A stretch of DNA of 64,000 bases from Microbacterium terrisoli (GCF_030866805.1 NZ_CP133019.1:496001-560000); one strand, 5' to 3'. Shown: positions 9,900 to 21,239, counted from the first letter of the stretch. Notes: generated by a model from the letters alone, not told the origin. Made by a program: numbers and translations.

Positions 9900-10820
9900 A
9901 TGACAAGCGTCTCGACAGGGGTGCGCCGCGGCCGCCCGGGTGACATGGTCTTCACGATCGTGAACTACGCGATGTTCCTGCTGCTGGTGTTCCTCTGCGC
10001 GTACCCGTTCTACTACCTGATCATCAACTCGGTCAGCGCGAACGACGTCTCGGCGCTGGGCGACGTGCGCTGGCTGCCGGTGGGCTTCCACCTGAACAAC
10101 TACAAAGAAGTGTTCCAGCTGGACGGTCTGCCCATGGCGGCGGTCGTCAGCGTGGGCCGCACCGTCATCGGCACCGCGGCCACGGTGCTCGCCTCGGCGT
10201 TCCTGGGGTTCATGTTCACGCAGAGCAAGATGTGGGGGCGCCGGTTCTGGTACCGGTTCGTGATCGTCACGATGTACTTCAGCGCGGGCCTGATCCCGGT
10301 GTTCATCATCATGAAGAACCTCGGCCTGACCAACAACTTCTGGGTGTACGTGCTGCCGTTCATCGTGCAGCCGTTCTTCATCATCCTGGTCAAGACCTAT
10401 GTCGAGTCGATGCCGGAGTCGCTGCAGGAGGCCGCCGAGGTCGACGGCGCGAACATCGTGCAGACCTTCTTCCGCATCTACCTGCCGAACATGACGCCGA
10501 TCCTGGCGACGGTCGCCATCTTCTCGGCGGTCGCCCAGTGGAACAGCTTTCAGGACACGCTGATCTACGTCACCGATCAGAGTCTGTACACGCTGCAGTA
10601 CCTCCTGTACATGTTCATCAACCAGGCCAACAGCCTGGCCCAGGCGGCTCAGAACGCCGGCGGCAACCTGTCGTCGATCGTCTCGGCGGCGACGTCGCAG
10701 ACGCCCACGTCGATCCGCATGACCGTGTCGGTGATCGTGGTGCTGCCGATCATCTTCATCTACCCCCTGTTCCAGCGCTTCTTCGTGAAGGGCATCATGC
10801 TGGGCGCCGTCAAGGGTTGA
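9900..10820 (+). CDS. oligosaccharide ABC permease (LplC type)
   Basis: A 306-residue permease with a GAGGAGG ribosome site just before ATG 9900. About six transmembrane segments are visible, and the EAA loop is QEAAEVDGANIVQTFFRIY near residue 180. It forms the membrane channel with the LplB-type subunit, 10 bases downstream of that gene. Confidence 0.93.
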   Translation: MTSVSTGVRRGRPGDMVFTIVNYAMFLLLVFLCAYPFYYLIINSVSANDVSALGDVRWLPVGFHLNNYKEVFQLDGLPMAAVVSVGRTVIGTAATVLASAFLGFMFTQSKMWGRRFWYRFVIVTMYFSAGLIPVFIIMKNLGLTNNFWVYVLPFIVQPFFIILVKTYVESMPESLQEAAEVDGANIVQTFFRIYLPNMTPILATVAIFSAVAQWNSFQDTLIYVTDQSLYTLQYLLYMFINQANSLAQAAQNAGGNLSSIVSAATSQTPTSIRMTVSVIVVLPIIFIYPLFQRFFVKGIMLGAVKG

Positions 10821-10850
10821 CGGCGACCGGTCCCACCAGAAAGGAATGCA

Positions 10851-12602
10851 ATGAAGCTGAAGAGGAAGGTGGCGGTCCTCGCCGTCGGCCTGCTCGCGGC
10901 CGGACTCCTGTCGGCGTGCAGTGCCAGCACGACGACCTCCGACAAGGCTGCCGTCACCACGTTTCCCACGAAGTGGGACAAAGAGATCACGATCGACGTG
11001 TTCGACGGCCTGGCCAACTACATGGGCGTGCAGCAGGGCTGGTTCGCCAAGCTCGTCAAAGACAAGTTCAACATGAAGCTGAACATCATCGCCCCCAACG
11101 TCGCCGGTGGCGGTGACACGCTGTACAACACGCGGGTCGCAGCGGGCGACCTCGGCGACCTGATCGTCACCGACAAGGGCCAGAAGCTCGACGAACTGGT
11201 CAAGGGCGGCCTGGTCTCGGACATCACGCCGTACTACAAGGCGATGAAGAACGTGGCCGAGTTCGACAAGGCCACCCAGAACATCAACGAGGGCAAGAAG
11301 GGCATCTACGGTCTGCCGACGCAGGTCTCCTCGATCAAGCCCACCGAGCCGTCCGAGGGACTGGACCCCACCTTCGGCCCGTTCCTGCGCTGGGATCTGT
11401 ACAAGCAGGCCGGCTACCCCCAGATCGACACGCTCGAAGATCTGCTGCCCGTGCTCAAGCAGATGCAGGAGGAGCAGCCCACCGCCCCCAACGGCAAGAA
11501 GACGTATGCCATCTCCCTGTTCAAGGACTGGGACGGCAACATGATGAACAACGCCAAGCAGCCCACGTGCTTCTACGGCTATGACGAGATGGGCTTCGTG
11601 CTGGCCAAGGCCGACGGCTCGGACTACCAGAGCATCCTCGACCCCGACGGCGAGTACATGCGCACCCTTGCGTTCTTCGACAAGGCCAACCAGATGGGCC
11701 TGATGGACCCCGAGTCGACGACGCAGAACTATGACACGCTGTTCTCGAAGTACCAGAACGGTCAGGTGCTGTTCTCGTTCTGGCCGTGGCTGGGGCAGTC
11801 GGCGTACAACACCGAGGCGAACATGAAGGCCGGCCGAGGCTTCGAGATCGCGCCGCTGAAGGACATGAAGGTGTTCTCGTACGGCGCGGCCGCCTACGGC
11901 GGTCAGCAGGTGCTCGCGATCGGCTCGAAGGCCAAGGACCCCGAGCGCATCGCGGCGTTCATCGACTGGCTCTACTCGACAGAGGGCACCTACACCAACA
12001 ACAGCCAGACCATGGGGGCCGCCGGCCCGGAGGGACTGACCTGGGACATGGGCAGCGACGGCAAGCCTGAGCTGACCGATTTCGGCAAGAAGGTGTTCCT
12101 GAGCGGCACCGCCGATGTGCCGGCGCAGTGGGGCGGTGGTGACTACATCAAGGGCACCTCGGCTCTGAACGTCAGCGCCGTGCTGCCCAACGACATCGAC
12201 CCGGCCACGAAGCTGCCGTTCAACTACAAGGCCTGGCCGAGCTACCAGAAGCTGACGCAGACCCCGCTGTCGACCGACTGGTCTGAGCACATGGGGGATG
12301 CCACTTCCACGATGGAGTATCTGCAGAAGAACAAGGAGCTGCTGGTCGGGGCGGGTGCGAGCTATACGGCGCCCACCGACAGCTCGGAGATCGAGACGCT
12401 GCGCAACCAGATCAAGTCGATCATCGTGCAGTACTCGTGGCAGATGTCCTTCGCCAAGGACGACGCGGAGTTCGCCCACCTGCAGAAGGAACTGATCTCG
12501 AAGGCGAACGGTCTCGGCTACGCGAAGGTGCTGAAGGTCGACATGGACAACGCCAAGCAGCAGAACGACCAGCGCATCGCCGTCGCGGCCGCGTTCAAGT
12601 GA
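10851..12602 (+). CDS. large solute-binding lipoprotein (LipO/YtcQ type)
   Basis: 583 residues with a lipoprotein signal (basic start, hydrophobic core, lipobox LSAC with Cys24). The ribosome site is GAAAGG. Binding proteins of about 550-580 residues are the normal partner of LplB/LplC permeases and bind long or branched oligosaccharides. It is the last gene of the operon, followed by a strong hairpin terminator. In this locus it is the best candidate for binding xyloglucan-derived oligosaccharides (inference). Confidence 0.92.
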   Translation: MKLKRKVAVLAVGLLAAGLLSACSASTTTSDKAAVTTFPTKWDKEITIDVFDGLANYMGVQQGWFAKLVKDKFNMKLNIIAPNVAGGGDTLYNTRVAAGDLGDLIVTDKGQKLDELVKGGLVSDITPYYKAMKNVAEFDKATQNINEGKKGIYGLPTQVSSIKPTEPSEGLDPTFGPFLRWDLYKQAGYPQIDTLEDLLPVLKQMQEEQPTAPNGKKTYAISLFKDWDGNMMNNAKQPTCFYGYDEMGFVLAKADGSDYQSILDPDGEYMRTLAFFDKANQMGLMDPESTTQNYDTLFSKYQNGQVLFSFWPWLGQSAYNTEANMKAGRGFEIAPLKDMKVFSYGAAAYGGQQVLAIGSKAKDPERIAAFIDWLYSTEGTYTNNSQTMGAAGPEGLTWDMGSDGKPELTDFGKKVFLSGTADVPAQWGGGDYIKGTSALNVSAVLPNDIDPATKLPFNYKAWPSYQKLTQTPLSTDWSEHMGDATSTMEYLQKNKELLVGAGASYTAPTDSSEIETLRNQIKSIIVQYSWQMSFAKDDAEFAHLQKELISKANGLGYAKVLKVDMDNAKQQNDQRIAVAAAFK

Positions 12603-12621
12603 TCATCCGCTGACCGATCGA

Positions 12622-12659
12622 GACGACGGGCCCGGGGCATGTGCTCCGGGCCCGTCGTC
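12622..12659. terminator. intrinsic-type hairpin, shared by converging operons
   Basis: GACGACGGGCCCGG (12622-12635) pairs perfectly with CCGGGCCCGTCGTC (12646-12659) around a 10-base loop. It lies between the ends of the binding-protein gene and the DUF624 gene, so it can serve both directions. Confidence 0.8.
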
Positions 12660-12697
12660 GTGCTCTGGGGCGGTGGTGAGCGGTCGCGGCATCCCGA

Positions 12698-13303
12698 TCA
12701 GGAGATGTGGCGCGCGAACACGCTGCGGAACAGGAACGCCGTGGCGTAGGCGCCGACCGAGAAGCCGACCGTGGCCAGGATGACCACGAAAGGCGGGAAC
12801 AGCAGGGTGATGCACAGCAGCGCGACCGGGATGAGGATGATCCCGAACGTGCGGGCGGGCTCGGCGCCCGGCAGCAGCAGGGAGTTCTTCAGCGTCTGCC
12901 TCAGCCCGGCGTCGAACCACGAGACCAGGGCCATCGCGTACATCCAGGCCATGAACACGTAGACGGCTGCCAGCGCGGCGATCACCGCGCCGGCGGCCCC
13001 GAGCGCGTTCTGGTTGAACCACCAGAAGACGGCGCTGAAGGCGAGCAGCGCGAACGGCACGAGCAGGAACAGCGACAGCAGCGACGCGCGGGCCGCGTTG
13101 CGTCCGAAGGCCGGGAAGAAGTCCTTCAGCGGGTGGCCGCTCTCGTCGTCGCTGTAGCGGATCGTCACCTCGTACAGGGCACTGGTGGCCGCCCCGACCG
13201 TGACGATCGGAATGCAGCACACGAGGTACAGCAGGTTCAGCGCGACGAACGCCAGGAACGTCGTCACCCCCTGCAGGGTCTTGCCGTTCGGGTCGATCTG
13301 CAC
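12698..13303 (-). CDS. DUF624 / YesL-like membrane protein
   Basis: A 201-residue protein with about five to six hydrophobic segments. LLYLVCCIPIVTVGAA near residue 25 is typical of DUF624 proteins, which commonly accompany LplB/LplC-type oligosaccharide transporters. The biochemical role is unknown. GTG 13303 starts 9 bases after the stop of the LacI gene, so both belong to one transcript with the GH95 gene. Confidence 0.85.
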   Translation of the reverse strand: MQIDPNGKTLQGVTTFLAFVALNLLYLVCCIPIVTVGAATSALYEVTIRYSDDESGHPLKDFFPAFGRNAARASLLSLFLLVPFALLAFSAVFWWFNQNALGAAGAVIAALAAVYVFMAWMYAMALVSWFDAGLRQTLKNSLLLPGAEPARTFGIILIPVALLCITLLFPPFVVILATVGFSVGAYATAFLFRSVFARHIS

Positions 13304-13312
13304 GACCGAACC

Positions 13313-14299
13313 CTATCCGACGCGCGAGGCGAGCGTCGGCGGCAGCAGCAGCACCTTGCCCGGGTTCTGGTGGGCCAGCAGGGCCCGCAGCGCGTCGGCG
13401 GCCGCCGCGCCGATCTGCTCGGCGGGGATCGCGATGCTGTCGGCGAGCCCGGCGACCGCCTGCGCCATCTCGGCGGGGCACAGTGCGATCACGGCCGGCT
13501 CGCGCGCGGCGGCCGGGCCGTCGGTGGCGTTCAGCCGTGCCGCGATGTGCGGCAGCGCGCCTTCGTTGTGGATCAGGATGCCGGTCAGCTCGGCGTCGGC
13601 GTTCAGCACCGCATCGACGACCGCGCCGGCTTCGGCGCCGCTCGGGCAGGCATGCACGCTGCCGACGAGGCCGTGCTCGTCGCAGCCGTCGAGGAACCCG
13701 CGCATGAGTCGGTCGGCATAAGAGGTATGCCGGTCCATGACCTCGGCGGGTGCGCCGAACAGCGCGATGCGGCGGTGGCCGAGTTCCGCCAGCCGCTCGG
13801 CGGCCAGCCGGCCGGCCGCTTCGAAGTCGAAGTCCACGCACACCAGGGAGTCCGCCCCGGCAGGCAGGCCGATGAGCACCGACGGGATCTCCAGACCCTC
13901 GAGGGTCTGGATGCGCGGGTCGTTCGACTCGATGTCCATCACGAGCAGTCCGTCGACCATCGATGCGCGCGCGGCGTGGCTGAGCCCTGCGGCATCGTCG
14001 CCGGTCAGCAGCAGGATGTCGTAGTGGTTCGCGCGCGCCTCGGTGACCACGCCCCCGACGATCTGCATCACGACGTGCACGTCGACGCCGGACCGCAGGG
14101 GAGCCTGCAGTCCGATCACGTTCGTCGAGCGTGACGCCAGTGACCGCGCGCTGGCGTGCGGGCTGTACTCCAGATCGGCGATGGCCTGCGTCACGCGGTC
14201 CTGCGTCTCCTGCGAGATGGTGCGCTTGCCGCTCATCACGTATGACACGGTCGAGATCGACACTCCGGCCGCGCGTGCGACGTCGGCGATGGTCACCAT
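13313..14299 (-). CDS. LacI-family repressor, probable regulator of the GH locus
   Basis: 328 residues from ATG 14299, preceded by GAAGGAG that lies inside the last codons of the GH95 gene. The helix-turn-helix reads [20 protein letters not shown], followed by a sugar-sensing domain with [11 protein letters not shown] longer open reading upstream is antisense-like and has no start signal. The gene overlaps the GH95 stop by 7 bases (ATGGTGA), so the two are coupled. Being encoded in the cluster, it is the best candidate to bind the three CGAARCGSTTCG operators. Confidence 0.92.
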   Translation of the reverse strand: MVTIADVARAAGVSISTVSYVMSGKRTISQETQDRVTQAIADLEYSPHASARSLASRSTNVIGLQAPLRSGVDVHVVMQIVGGVVTEARANHYDILLLTGDDAAGLSHAARASMVDGLLVMDIESNDPRIQTLEGLEIPSVLIGLPAGADSLVCVDFDFEAAGRLAAERLAELGHRRIALFGAPAEVMDRHTSYADRLMRGFLDGCDEHGLVGSVHACPSGAEAGAVVDAVLNADAELTGILIHNEGALPHIAARLNATDGPAAAREPAVIALCPAEMAQAVAGLADSIAIPAEQIGAAAADALRALLAHQNPGKVLLLPPTLASRVG

Positions 14300-16779
14300 G
14301 CAGACTCCTTCGGTTGCAGAAGCATGTCCGCTCCCGGCCGCAGCGCCAGGTGGTGGGCGGGCAGGCCAGGTGCGTGCACCTCTATTGTGTGGGCTGTGTC
14401 GTCGGCGGCAGCGTTGGTGGCGATCGCGTCGCGTCGCAGCCGGATGCTGCGGATCCGCCCGCCGCTCCACTGCAGATCGACGCGCACCCCGCCTCGGGCT
14501 CGGAGACCGCGCACCTGTCCGTCGGGCCAGCCGGGCGGCAGCGCCGGCAGGACGCGGATCACTGCGTCGTGCGACTGCAGGAGTGCTTCGGCGATGGCCG
14601 CGGTCACGCCCAGATTGCCGTCGATCTGGAACGGCGGGTGCGCGCTGAACAGGTTGCGGTACACACCGCCGCGCTGCCCGTAGCCGCCGTCGCGTGCACC
14701 GGCGTCCACCGGGCGCAGCGACATCTCGATGTGCTGTGCGAAGCGTTCGCCGTCGCCCAGGCGCGCCCACATCGCCGCGCGCCAGGCCAGTGCCCATCCG
14801 GTCGATTCCAGGCCGCGCGCCGTGATCGAGGCGGCGGCGGCCTCGGCGAGCTCGGGTGTCCTGCAGGGTGTGATCTGCGCGAGAGGGAACAGCCCGACCA
14901 GGTGCGAGAGGTGCCGATGGTGCGGGTCCACCGCCCGGTGCGGCGGGATCCATTCTTCGATGAGGCCGGCCGCATCGATCGCCGGTTCGGGAAGCAGTGC
15001 CACCAGGCGTGTCAGCTCGCCGACCCACGGGTCGTCCCGGCCGAGCGCGTCGGCCGCATCCGCACAATCGCGTGCGAGTCCGCGCAGCAGCGCGGCGTCC
15101 ATCGTCGCGGTGGTGGTCACTGCGCGCTCGGACCCTCCGGCACCGACGAACGGGTTCTCAGGCGACGTCGACGGGCTGGTCCACGCCCGCTGGCCGTCGG
15201 TCTGGATCCACGACAGCGCGAACTGCGCGGTGGCCGCCAGCACCGGCCATGCGCGTTCGCGCAGAAAGGCCCTGTCGCGCCCATAGGCGTAGCGCTCCCA
15301 CAGGTGCAGTGCGAGCCACACGCCGCCCATCGGCCAGGCCGCCCACGCGGGGTCGCCGTGTCCGGCCCCGACCGGTCCGGCATGCCCCCATGCGTCGCTG
15401 TTGTGGTGCATGACCCAGCCGTCGGCGCCGTACCAGCGCCGTGCGACTTCGGCCCCGGGGCCGGTGGCCACCCGCTCCACGAAGCGCAGCAGCGGTTCGT
15501 GGCATTCGGGCAGCCCGGTGGATTCGGCGGGCCAGTACGCCATCTCGAGGTTGATGTTGGTCGTGTACGCACACGACCAGGGGCCGGGCAGCTCGGTGTT
15601 CCACAGGCCCTGCAGTGTGAGGGGCAGGGCCGTGCCGCGCGAGGATGCCGCCAGCAGGTACCGGCCGTAGTGGAAGACGAGCGCCGCGAGCCCCGGGTCC
15701 GGCCGCGTCTGTGCGCGTGCGACGCGGTCGTCGGTGTCGAGGTCGGCGGCGTCGGCGGGCCCGGGCAGCTCGAGCGCGCACCGGTCTATCAGCTCCGCAT
15801 GCGCGGCGGCGTGGGCGCGGTGTGCGGAGGCGGGGTCGGCGAGGGCGGATGCGGCGGCCTCGAGCACGGCGCGCGCCCGGGAGGCGGCATCCATCCCCTC
15901 GTCGACGTGAGGGTTGGAGATGGCCTCGTCGCCGGGCAGTCCTGCCGAGGTGGCGGTGCCGATGATCAGCAGGTGCACGCGGGCAGGCTCCAGCCGCAGC
16001 CGGCCGTCCTGCGACAGCCGGCCTGTCGAGCGGATCGCGACCGCGCCCGTGCGCCCGTGGTCGGGGTCGTACCGGATCGGCTCGGGTGGATGCTCGTGCC
16101 CCGGCGCGACGTCGATCGGCAGCAGCCAGGTGGCCACCGCGTCGCCGTCGATCTCACGGGTGGGGGCGTCTGGCGGCAGCAGCGAGTCGACCGTCGCGCT
16201 CACCGCGACCGGCTCGTCTGCCGTGATGCGATGCACGAGAGCGCCGGTGGGGACGTCGGCCCAGGTCTGGTGGCAGACCTCGATCCCGTCGACGCGGTAG
16301 CGCAGCGACGCGATGCCGGTGCGCAGATCCAGGCGTCGACGGCACTCGGCGCCGGTGTCGGTGTCGGCGGCGGTGTCGGGCCGGGGCGCGGCATCAGGAG
16401 GGGTGTCGGCGTCGCGGCCGGGCACGGTGTGCACGGCGACGTCGAGGTGAGCGAGCGGCAGGTACGCCTGCACCCACGGGGTCTGCTGGTGCTGCAGCAG
16501 CCGCTCGGCTTCGGCCGGATCGTCGCGGGCGATCGCCGCTCGCACGGCTGCCAGGGCCTGCGGGCCGAGGGATGCGGGGTCCACGGTGGCTGGGCCTGCG
16601 GGGGCCGGCCCCGACCATGCGGTGATGTCGTTCAGCCACAGTCGCTCGCCGCCGACCCGCCCCGCGCACAGCGCGCCGCGGGTGCCATTGCCCACCGGCA
16701 GAGCATCGGTCCAGACCTCGGCGGCGCCCGAGTATCGCAGTGTGTGAAGAGCATCGCGGCTCGGCGTGGACGGCAGCAC
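14293..16779 (-). CDS. GH95 alpha-L-fucosidase
   Basis: 828 residues if started at GTG 16779. Family marks are [18 protein letters not shown] at the N-terminus, [23 protein letters not shown] and [12 protein letters not shown] in the (alpha/alpha)6 catalytic core. These enzymes cleave alpha-1,2-linked L-fucose (some members alpha-L-galactose) by inversion. A TATACT box ends 7 bases before GTG 16779, so the mRNA appears leaderless; the longer reading to 16863 would cross the promoter and operator. There is no signal peptide, hence cytoplasmic. Removing fucose from the galactosyl unit would be the first step on fucosylated xyloglucan (inference). Confidence 0.88.
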   Translation of the reverse strand: MLPSTPSRDALHTLRYSGAAEVWTDALPVGNGTRGALCAGRVGGERLWLNDITAWSGPAPAGPATVDPASLGPQALAAVRAAIARDDPAEAERLLQHQQTPWVQAYLPLAHLDVAVHTVPGRDADTPPDAAPRPDTAADTDTGAECRRRLDLRTGIASLRYRVDGIEVCHQTWADVPTGALVHRITADEPVAVSATVDSLLPPDAPTREIDGDAVATWLLPIDVAPGHEHPPEPIRYDPDHGRTGAVAIRSTGRLSQDGRLRLEPARVHLLIIGTATSAGLPGDEAISNPHVDEGMDAASRARAVLEAAASALADPASAHRAHAAAHAELIDRCALELPGPADAADLDTDDRVARAQTRPDPGLAALVFHYGRYLLAASSRGTALPLTLQGLWNTELPGPWSCAYTTNINLEMAYWPAESTGLPECHEPLLRFVERVATGPGAEVARRWYGADGWVMHHNSDAWGHAGPVGAGHGDPAWAAWPMGGVWLALHLWERYAYGRDRAFLRERAWPVLAATAQFALSWIQTDGQRAWTSPSTSPENPFVGAGGSERAVTTTATMDAALLRGLARDCADAADALGRDDPWVGELTRLVALLPEPAIDAAGLIEEWIPPHRAVDPHHRHLSHLVGLFPLAQITPCRTPELAEAAAASITARGLESTGWALAWRAAMWARLGDGERFAQHIEMSLRPVDAGARDGGYGQRGGVYRNLFSAHPPFQIDGNLGVTAAIAEALLQSHDAVIRVLPALPPGWPDGQVRGLRARGGVRVDLQWSGGRIRSIRLRRDAIATNAAADDTAHTIEVHAPGLPAHHLALRPGADMLLQPKESAW

Positions 16780-16819
16780 AAAAGCTAGTATATGGTCTGA
16801 TTGTTGAAACGCTTCGACA
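16780..16819. promoter_or_regulatory. divergent promoter region with LacI-type operator (GH95/GH42)
   Basis: TGTTGAAACGCTTCGACA (16802-16819) is the third copy of the cluster operator. On the minus strand TATACT (16787-16792) sits 7 bases before the GH95 start. The operator covers the place of the minus-strand -35 region, so repressor binding should block GH95; GH42 transcription rightward probably starts near here too. Confidence 0.7.
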
Positions 16820-16863
16820 GCCACCGGGCTGTCGGGCACCGACCCATCGAAGAGCGGGAGCAC

Positions 16864-18924
16864 ATGTCACCGACGACGCGCGACACCGGGCGGTTCGACG
16901 CGCTGACCGCGGATGCCGGCATCCTGTTCGGCGCCGACTACAACCCCGAGCAGTGGCCGCGCGAGGTGTGGGTCGACGACGTCGCGTTGATGCGCGAAGC
17001 CGGGGTGAACCTGGTCACCGTGGGGGTCTTCAGCTGGGCGATGATCGAGCCCGAGCCCGGTGCACGCGAGTTCGGCTGGCTCGATGACGTGCTGGGACTG
17101 CTGCACGAGGCGGGCATCGGCGTCGACCTCGCCACGCCCACCGCGTCGCCTCCGCCGTGGCTGGGAGTGCGCCACCCCGAGACGCTGCCGGTGGACCGCG
17201 ACGGCGTGCGATTGATCGCGGGCTCCCGCAACCAGTTCACTCCCGCCTCGCGGGTGTACCGCGAGGCGGCGCTGGCCGTCACCGGCGACCTCGCCGCGCG
17301 CTACGCCGGTCATCCGGCCGTGCGCATGTGGCATGTGGGCAACGAGTTCGGCCAGCTGGACTATGGCGACGAGGCGGCACGCGAGTTCCGCGCGTGGCTG
17401 CGCGCCCGCTACGGCACGATCGAGGCGCTCGGCGAGGCCTGGGGCACGGCGTTCTGGTCGCAGCGCTACAGCGACTTCGATGAGATCCTGCCGCCGAGGC
17501 GCATGCCGTACCTGGTCAACCCGGCGCAGTCGGTGGACTTCCGCCGCTACAGCTCCGACCAGCTGCGGGCCGTGTTCCGCGAGCAGCGCGACGCGATCCG
17601 CGCCGCCGGGGCCGCGCAGCCGATCACCACGAACTTCATGGGCGTGTTCGCGCACGCCGACTATCGCTCGTGGGCAGACGACGTCGACGTCATCGCCGAC
17701 GATCAGTACCCCGATCAGGCCTCGCCCACCGCGCCCGCCGACATCGCACTCGTGCAGGACCTGATGCGTTCGCTCGGCGGCGGGCGGCCCTGGCTGCTGA
17801 TGGAACAGGCCGTCAGCGCCACATCCTGGCGACCGCACAACCTGCCGAAGTCTCCCGCGCGGGCGCGGCTGGATTCACTGCAGGCAGTGGCGCGCGGCGC
17901 GGACGGCATCTGCTTCTTCCAATGGCGTCAGTCCCGCTCGGGCGCCGAACGCTTCCACTCCGCACTCGTGCCGCACGCCGGTGCCGACACCGACGTGTTC
18001 CGCGGCGTCGTGCGCCAGGGAGCCGACCTGCAGCGCCTGCGCCCCGTCGTGGGCGCCCGCGTGCAGGCCGACGCGGCGATCGTGTTCGACTGGGCGTCGT
18101 GGTGGGCCTCGAGCGAGTCGGCCGCACCCACCGACCGGCTTGACACCGTGGCCGAGATCACCCGCTGGCATCGCGCGCTGTGGCGCCGGGGCATCGCCGT
18201 CGACGTGGTCGCCCCGACCGCCGACCTGACCGGGTACCGGCTCGTCCTGGCGCCGCACTCCTATGTGATCGAACAGGATGCCGCGGCGGCCCTGACCGCG
18301 GCCGTCACTGCGGGCGCCGACCTCGTGGTCGGCCCCTTCAGCGGTGTGGCCGATGCGAACGGCGCCGTGTACGCCGAGCGGTCGCCCGCACTGCTGCGCG
18401 AGGTCGTCGGCGTCAGCGGTGAGCAGTGGTGCGCCCTGCCCGACCCGTCGGTGCCGCTGGTCTGGACCGACGGTGCAGAGCCTGCGGCAGGAGTGTCCGT
18501 CGGGACCGCGTCGATCCTCGGCGAGCAGCTGCGCTCGGAGGGCGCACACGTGCTCGCCCGCTACGGCGCCGGCCCGCTGCAGGGGCGCCCGGCGATCACC
18601 CGTCACCCGTACGCGGCGGGCACCGCCTGGTATCTGGGCGCGGTGGTGGACGATGCGGTGCTCGACGACGTGATCGGGCGGGCCGCGGCATCCATCGACC
18701 GCCCCCTGGCCGGATACGACCTGCTGCCCGACGGGCTCGAGGTCGTTCGGCGCGGCGAGGCCCTTTTCCTTCTCAACCATGGGGACCCCCGACGCGGCGG
18801 CGAGGCGGTCGAGGTGACAGTGCCCGCCGGCCTTGTCGACCTGCTCACCGATGAGGTGAGCGGCGAGGTCGTGGCCATCGCCCCCGACGACGTGAAAGTG
18901 CTGATCGAAAGGCAGGACCGGTGA
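16864..18924 (+). CDS. GH42 beta-galactosidase
   Basis: 686 residues from ATG 16864 with GGGAG upstream. The N-terminal [12 protein letters not shown] is diagnostic. The acid/base is Glu161 in HVGNEFGQ and the nucleophile about Glu314 in [15 protein letters not shown]. Trimerisation and C-terminal beta domains follow. The length agrees with GH42 (about 650-700). It lacks a signal peptide and is expected to remove beta-galactosyl residues in the cytoplasm. Its stop overlaps the next start (GTGA), beginning a GH42-GH31-GH3 operon. Confidence 0.95.
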   Translation: MSPTTRDTGRFDALTADAGILFGADYNPEQWPREVWVDDVALMREAGVNLVTVGVFSWAMIEPEPGAREFGWLDDVLGLLHEAGIGVDLATPTASPPPWLGVRHPETLPVDRDGVRLIAGSRNQFTPASRVYREAALAVTGDLAARYAGHPAVRMWHVGNEFGQLDYGDEAAREFRAWLRARYGTIEALGEAWGTAFWSQRYSDFDEILPPRRMPYLVNPAQSVDFRRYSSDQLRAVFREQRDAIRAAGAAQPITTNFMGVFAHADYRSWADDVDVIADDQYPDQASPTAPADIALVQDLMRSLGGGRPWLLMEQAVSATSWRPHNLPKSPARARLDSLQAVARGADGICFFQWRQSRSGAERFHSALVPHAGADTDVFRGVVRQGADLQRLRPVVGARVQADAAIVFDWASWWASSESAAPTDRLDTVAEITRWHRALWRRGIAVDVVAPTADLTGYRLVLAPHSYVIEQDAAAALTAAVTAGADLVVGPFSGVADANGAVYAERSPALLREVVGVSGEQWCALPDPSVPLVWTDGAEPAAGVSVGTASILGEQLRSEGAHVLARYGAGPLQGRPAITRHPYAAGTAWYLGAVVDDAVLDDVIGRAAASIDRPLAGYDLLPDGLEVVRRGEALFLLNHGDPRRGGEAVEVTVPAGLVDLLTDEVSGEVVAIAPDDVKVLIERQDR

Positions 18925-21239
18925 AGTTCACCGACGGATATTGGCTCACCAGGCCGACCCTCACCCCGCTGTACGCCGTCGAGGTCGATGACATCCGCAT
19001 CGACGAGACGGCGGGAACGATGACGGTGTACGCGCCGACCGCGGTGATCCGCGACCGCGGCGACACACTGAACCGGCCGATGCTCACCGTCGTGTTCTCG
19101 TCGCCGGCCCCCGGGGTGGTCAAGGTGCGCGTCGTGCACCATGCCGGCGCCGTGCACCGCGGACCGGACTTCGATGTGCGCGGCCAGGACGGCTTCCGGC
19201 CGCAGCTGAGCGTCGACGGCCGCGAAGGCGTGTTGACGTCGGGGTCATTGCGGGTGCGCGTGGCCCGCAGCGGCGGATGGCACGTCGACTTCGAGAGCGA
19301 CGGACGGGTGCTCACCAGTTCGCTGCCGCGGTCGGTCGGACACATGACCGGCATCGGTGCGTCCGGCGCAGGTGTTCAGAGCGCGGACCGGGAGCCGACG
19401 TGGGTGCACCAGCAGCTCTCGATCGAACCGGGCGAGCGCATCTACGGGCTGGGCGAGCGCTTCGGCGCGTTCGTGAAGAACGGGCAGACCGTCGATGCCT
19501 GGAACGCGGACGGCGGCACCTCGAGCGAGCAGGCCTACAAGAACGTGCCGTTCTACGTGTCCAGCCGCGGGTACGGAGTGTTCGTCGACCATCCCGAGAA
19601 CGTCTCGTTCGAAGTCGGCAGCGAGGTCAACTCCCGCGTGCAGTTCTCGGTCGCGGGCGAATCGCTGGACTACTACGTCATCGACGGTCCCACACCCAAG
19701 GACGTGCTGCGCCGCTTCACCGGGCTGACCGGGCGCCCGGCGCGTGTGCCGGCATGGTCGTTCGGGCTGTGGCTGACCACCTCGTTCACCGCCAGCTACG
19801 ACGAAGACACCGTCTCGGCGTTCGTGGACGGCATGGCCGAGCGCGACATCCCGCTGTCGGTGTTCCACTACGACTGCTTCTGGATGCGCGAGTACCAGTG
19901 GACGGACTTCGAGTGGGACTCCCGGGCCTTCCATGACCCGACCGGTCAGATCACCCGCATGCACGAGCGGGGAGTGCGCGTGTCGGTGTGGATCAACCCC
20001 TACATCGCGCAGCGCTCGGCGCTGTTCGACGAGGCCGCAGCGCGCGGCTACCTGCTGCGGCGCACCGACGGCAGCGTCTGGCAGTGGGACATGTGGCAGG
20101 CCGGCATGGGGCTGGTCGACTTCACGAATCCGGATGCCGCGGCCTGGTACGTCGACAAGCTGCAGCACCTGCTGGACCAGGGCGTCGACACGTTCAAGAC
20201 CGACTTCGGCGAGCGGGTCCCGGTCGAAGGCATCGTCTGGCACGACGGATCCGACCCGCAGCGCATGCACAATTACTACGCGAAGCTCTACAACGAGGTC
20301 GTGTTCGGGGCCCTCGAGCGGCACCGCGGTGCCGGCGACGCGGTCGTGTTCGCGCGGTCGGCCACGGCCGGCTCGCAGCAGTTCCCCGTGCACTGGGGCG
20401 GCGACAGCGATTCGACGTTCCTGTCGATGGCCGAGTCGCTGCGCGGCGGGCTCTCGCTCGCGATGAGCGGGTTCGGCTACTGGAGCCACGACATCGGCGG
20501 CTTCGAGGGCACCCCCGACGCGGGCCTGTTCAAACGGTGGGTGGCGTTCGGTCTGCTCTCGTCGCACTCGCGGCTGCACGGCTCGTCGTCGGTGCGGGTG
20601 CCCTGGGCGTTCGACGGCGAAGCGGTCGAGATCACCCGGCGCTTCGCGAACCTCAAGATGCGGCTCATGCCGTACCTGACGGCCGTCGCCGAGCAGGCCC
20701 ACACCGAGGGCATCCCGATGATGCGGCCGCTCGTGCTCGAGTTCCCCGACGACCGATCCGGCTTCGACGCCGACACGCAGTACATGCTCGGCGACGCTCT
20801 CATGGTCGCGCCGGTGTTCCGTGCCGACGGCAGCGTCGAGTACTACCTGCCCGAGGGGCAGTGGTCCTCGCTGCTGGACGGCACCGTCACCGACGGTCGC
20901 CGCTGGCGCACCGAGACGCACGGATACGACTCGCTGCCGCTGCGGGTTCGACCGGGCACCGTTCTGCCGTGGGGCGCCGTGGACACGCGCCCCGACTACG
21001 AGTGGGCCGACGGCGTCACGCTGCGCTGCTTCGCCCTGCCCGACGGGTACGACCGGGTCACCGTCGTCCCCGGCTTCGAGGGCGCGGACACCACCTTCCG
21101 CGTGCGCCGCACCGGTGACGTGATCACCGCCACCAGTGCCGATGCCCGGGCGCCGTGGGCGCTGCAGGTCGCCGACCGGCGGGCCGAGGCATCCGGCGCA
21201 GGCGAGCTCTCCCTATCGATCGAGGAGGCGACGCGATGA
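18921..21239 (+). CDS. yicI: GH31 alpha-xylosidase (YicI type)
   Basis: 772 residues, the same size class as E. coli YicI, and starting like it ([12 protein letters not shown]). The nucleophile is Asp428 in FKTDFGERVP and the acid/base Asp495 in HWGGDSDS. KTDFGER is the signature that separates alpha-xylosidases from alpha-glucosidases of GH31. It releases alpha-1,6-linked xylose from isoprimeverose and xyloglucan oligosaccharides. GTG 18921 overlaps the GH42 stop and its own stop overlaps the GH3 ATG, so the three genes are coupled. Confidence 0.94.
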   Translation: MKFTDGYWLTRPTLTPLYAVEVDDIRIDETAGTMTVYAPTAVIRDRGDTLNRPMLTVVFSSPAPGVVKVRVVHHAGAVHRGPDFDVRGQDGFRPQLSVDGREGVLTSGSLRVRVARSGGWHVDFESDGRVLTSSLPRSVGHMTGIGASGAGVQSADREPTWVHQQLSIEPGERIYGLGERFGAFVKNGQTVDAWNADGGTSSEQAYKNVPFYVSSRGYGVFVDHPENVSFEVGSEVNSRVQFSVAGESLDYYVIDGPTPKDVLRRFTGLTGRPARVPAWSFGLWLTTSFTASYDEDTVSAFVDGMAERDIPLSVFHYDCFWMREYQWTDFEWDSRAFHDPTGQITRMHERGVRVSVWINPYIAQRSALFDEAAARGYLLRRTDGSVWQWDMWQAGMGLVDFTNPDAAAWYVDKLQHLLDQGVDTFKTDFGERVPVEGIVWHDGSDPQRMHNYYAKLYNEVVFGALERHRGAGDAVVFARSATAGSQQFPVHWGGDSDSTFLSMAESLRGGLSLAMSGFGYWSHDIGGFEGTPDAGLFKRWVAFGLLSSHSRLHGSSSVRVPWAFDGEAVEITRRFANLKMRLMPYLTAVAEQAHTEGIPMMRPLVLEFPDDRSGFDADTQYMLGDALMVAPVFRADGSVEYYLPEGQWSSLLDGTVTDGRRWRTETHGYDSLPLRVRPGTVLPWGAVDTRPDYEWADGVTLRCFALPDGYDRVTVVPGFEGADTTFRVRRTGDVITATSADARAPWALQVADRRAEASGAGELSLSIEEATR

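Noticed and set aside
9846..12479. 877-codon minus-strand frame across the binding-protein gene
   Set aside because: Antisense shadow: no ribosome site, no recognisable domain, and it overlaps the lipoprotein gene completely.
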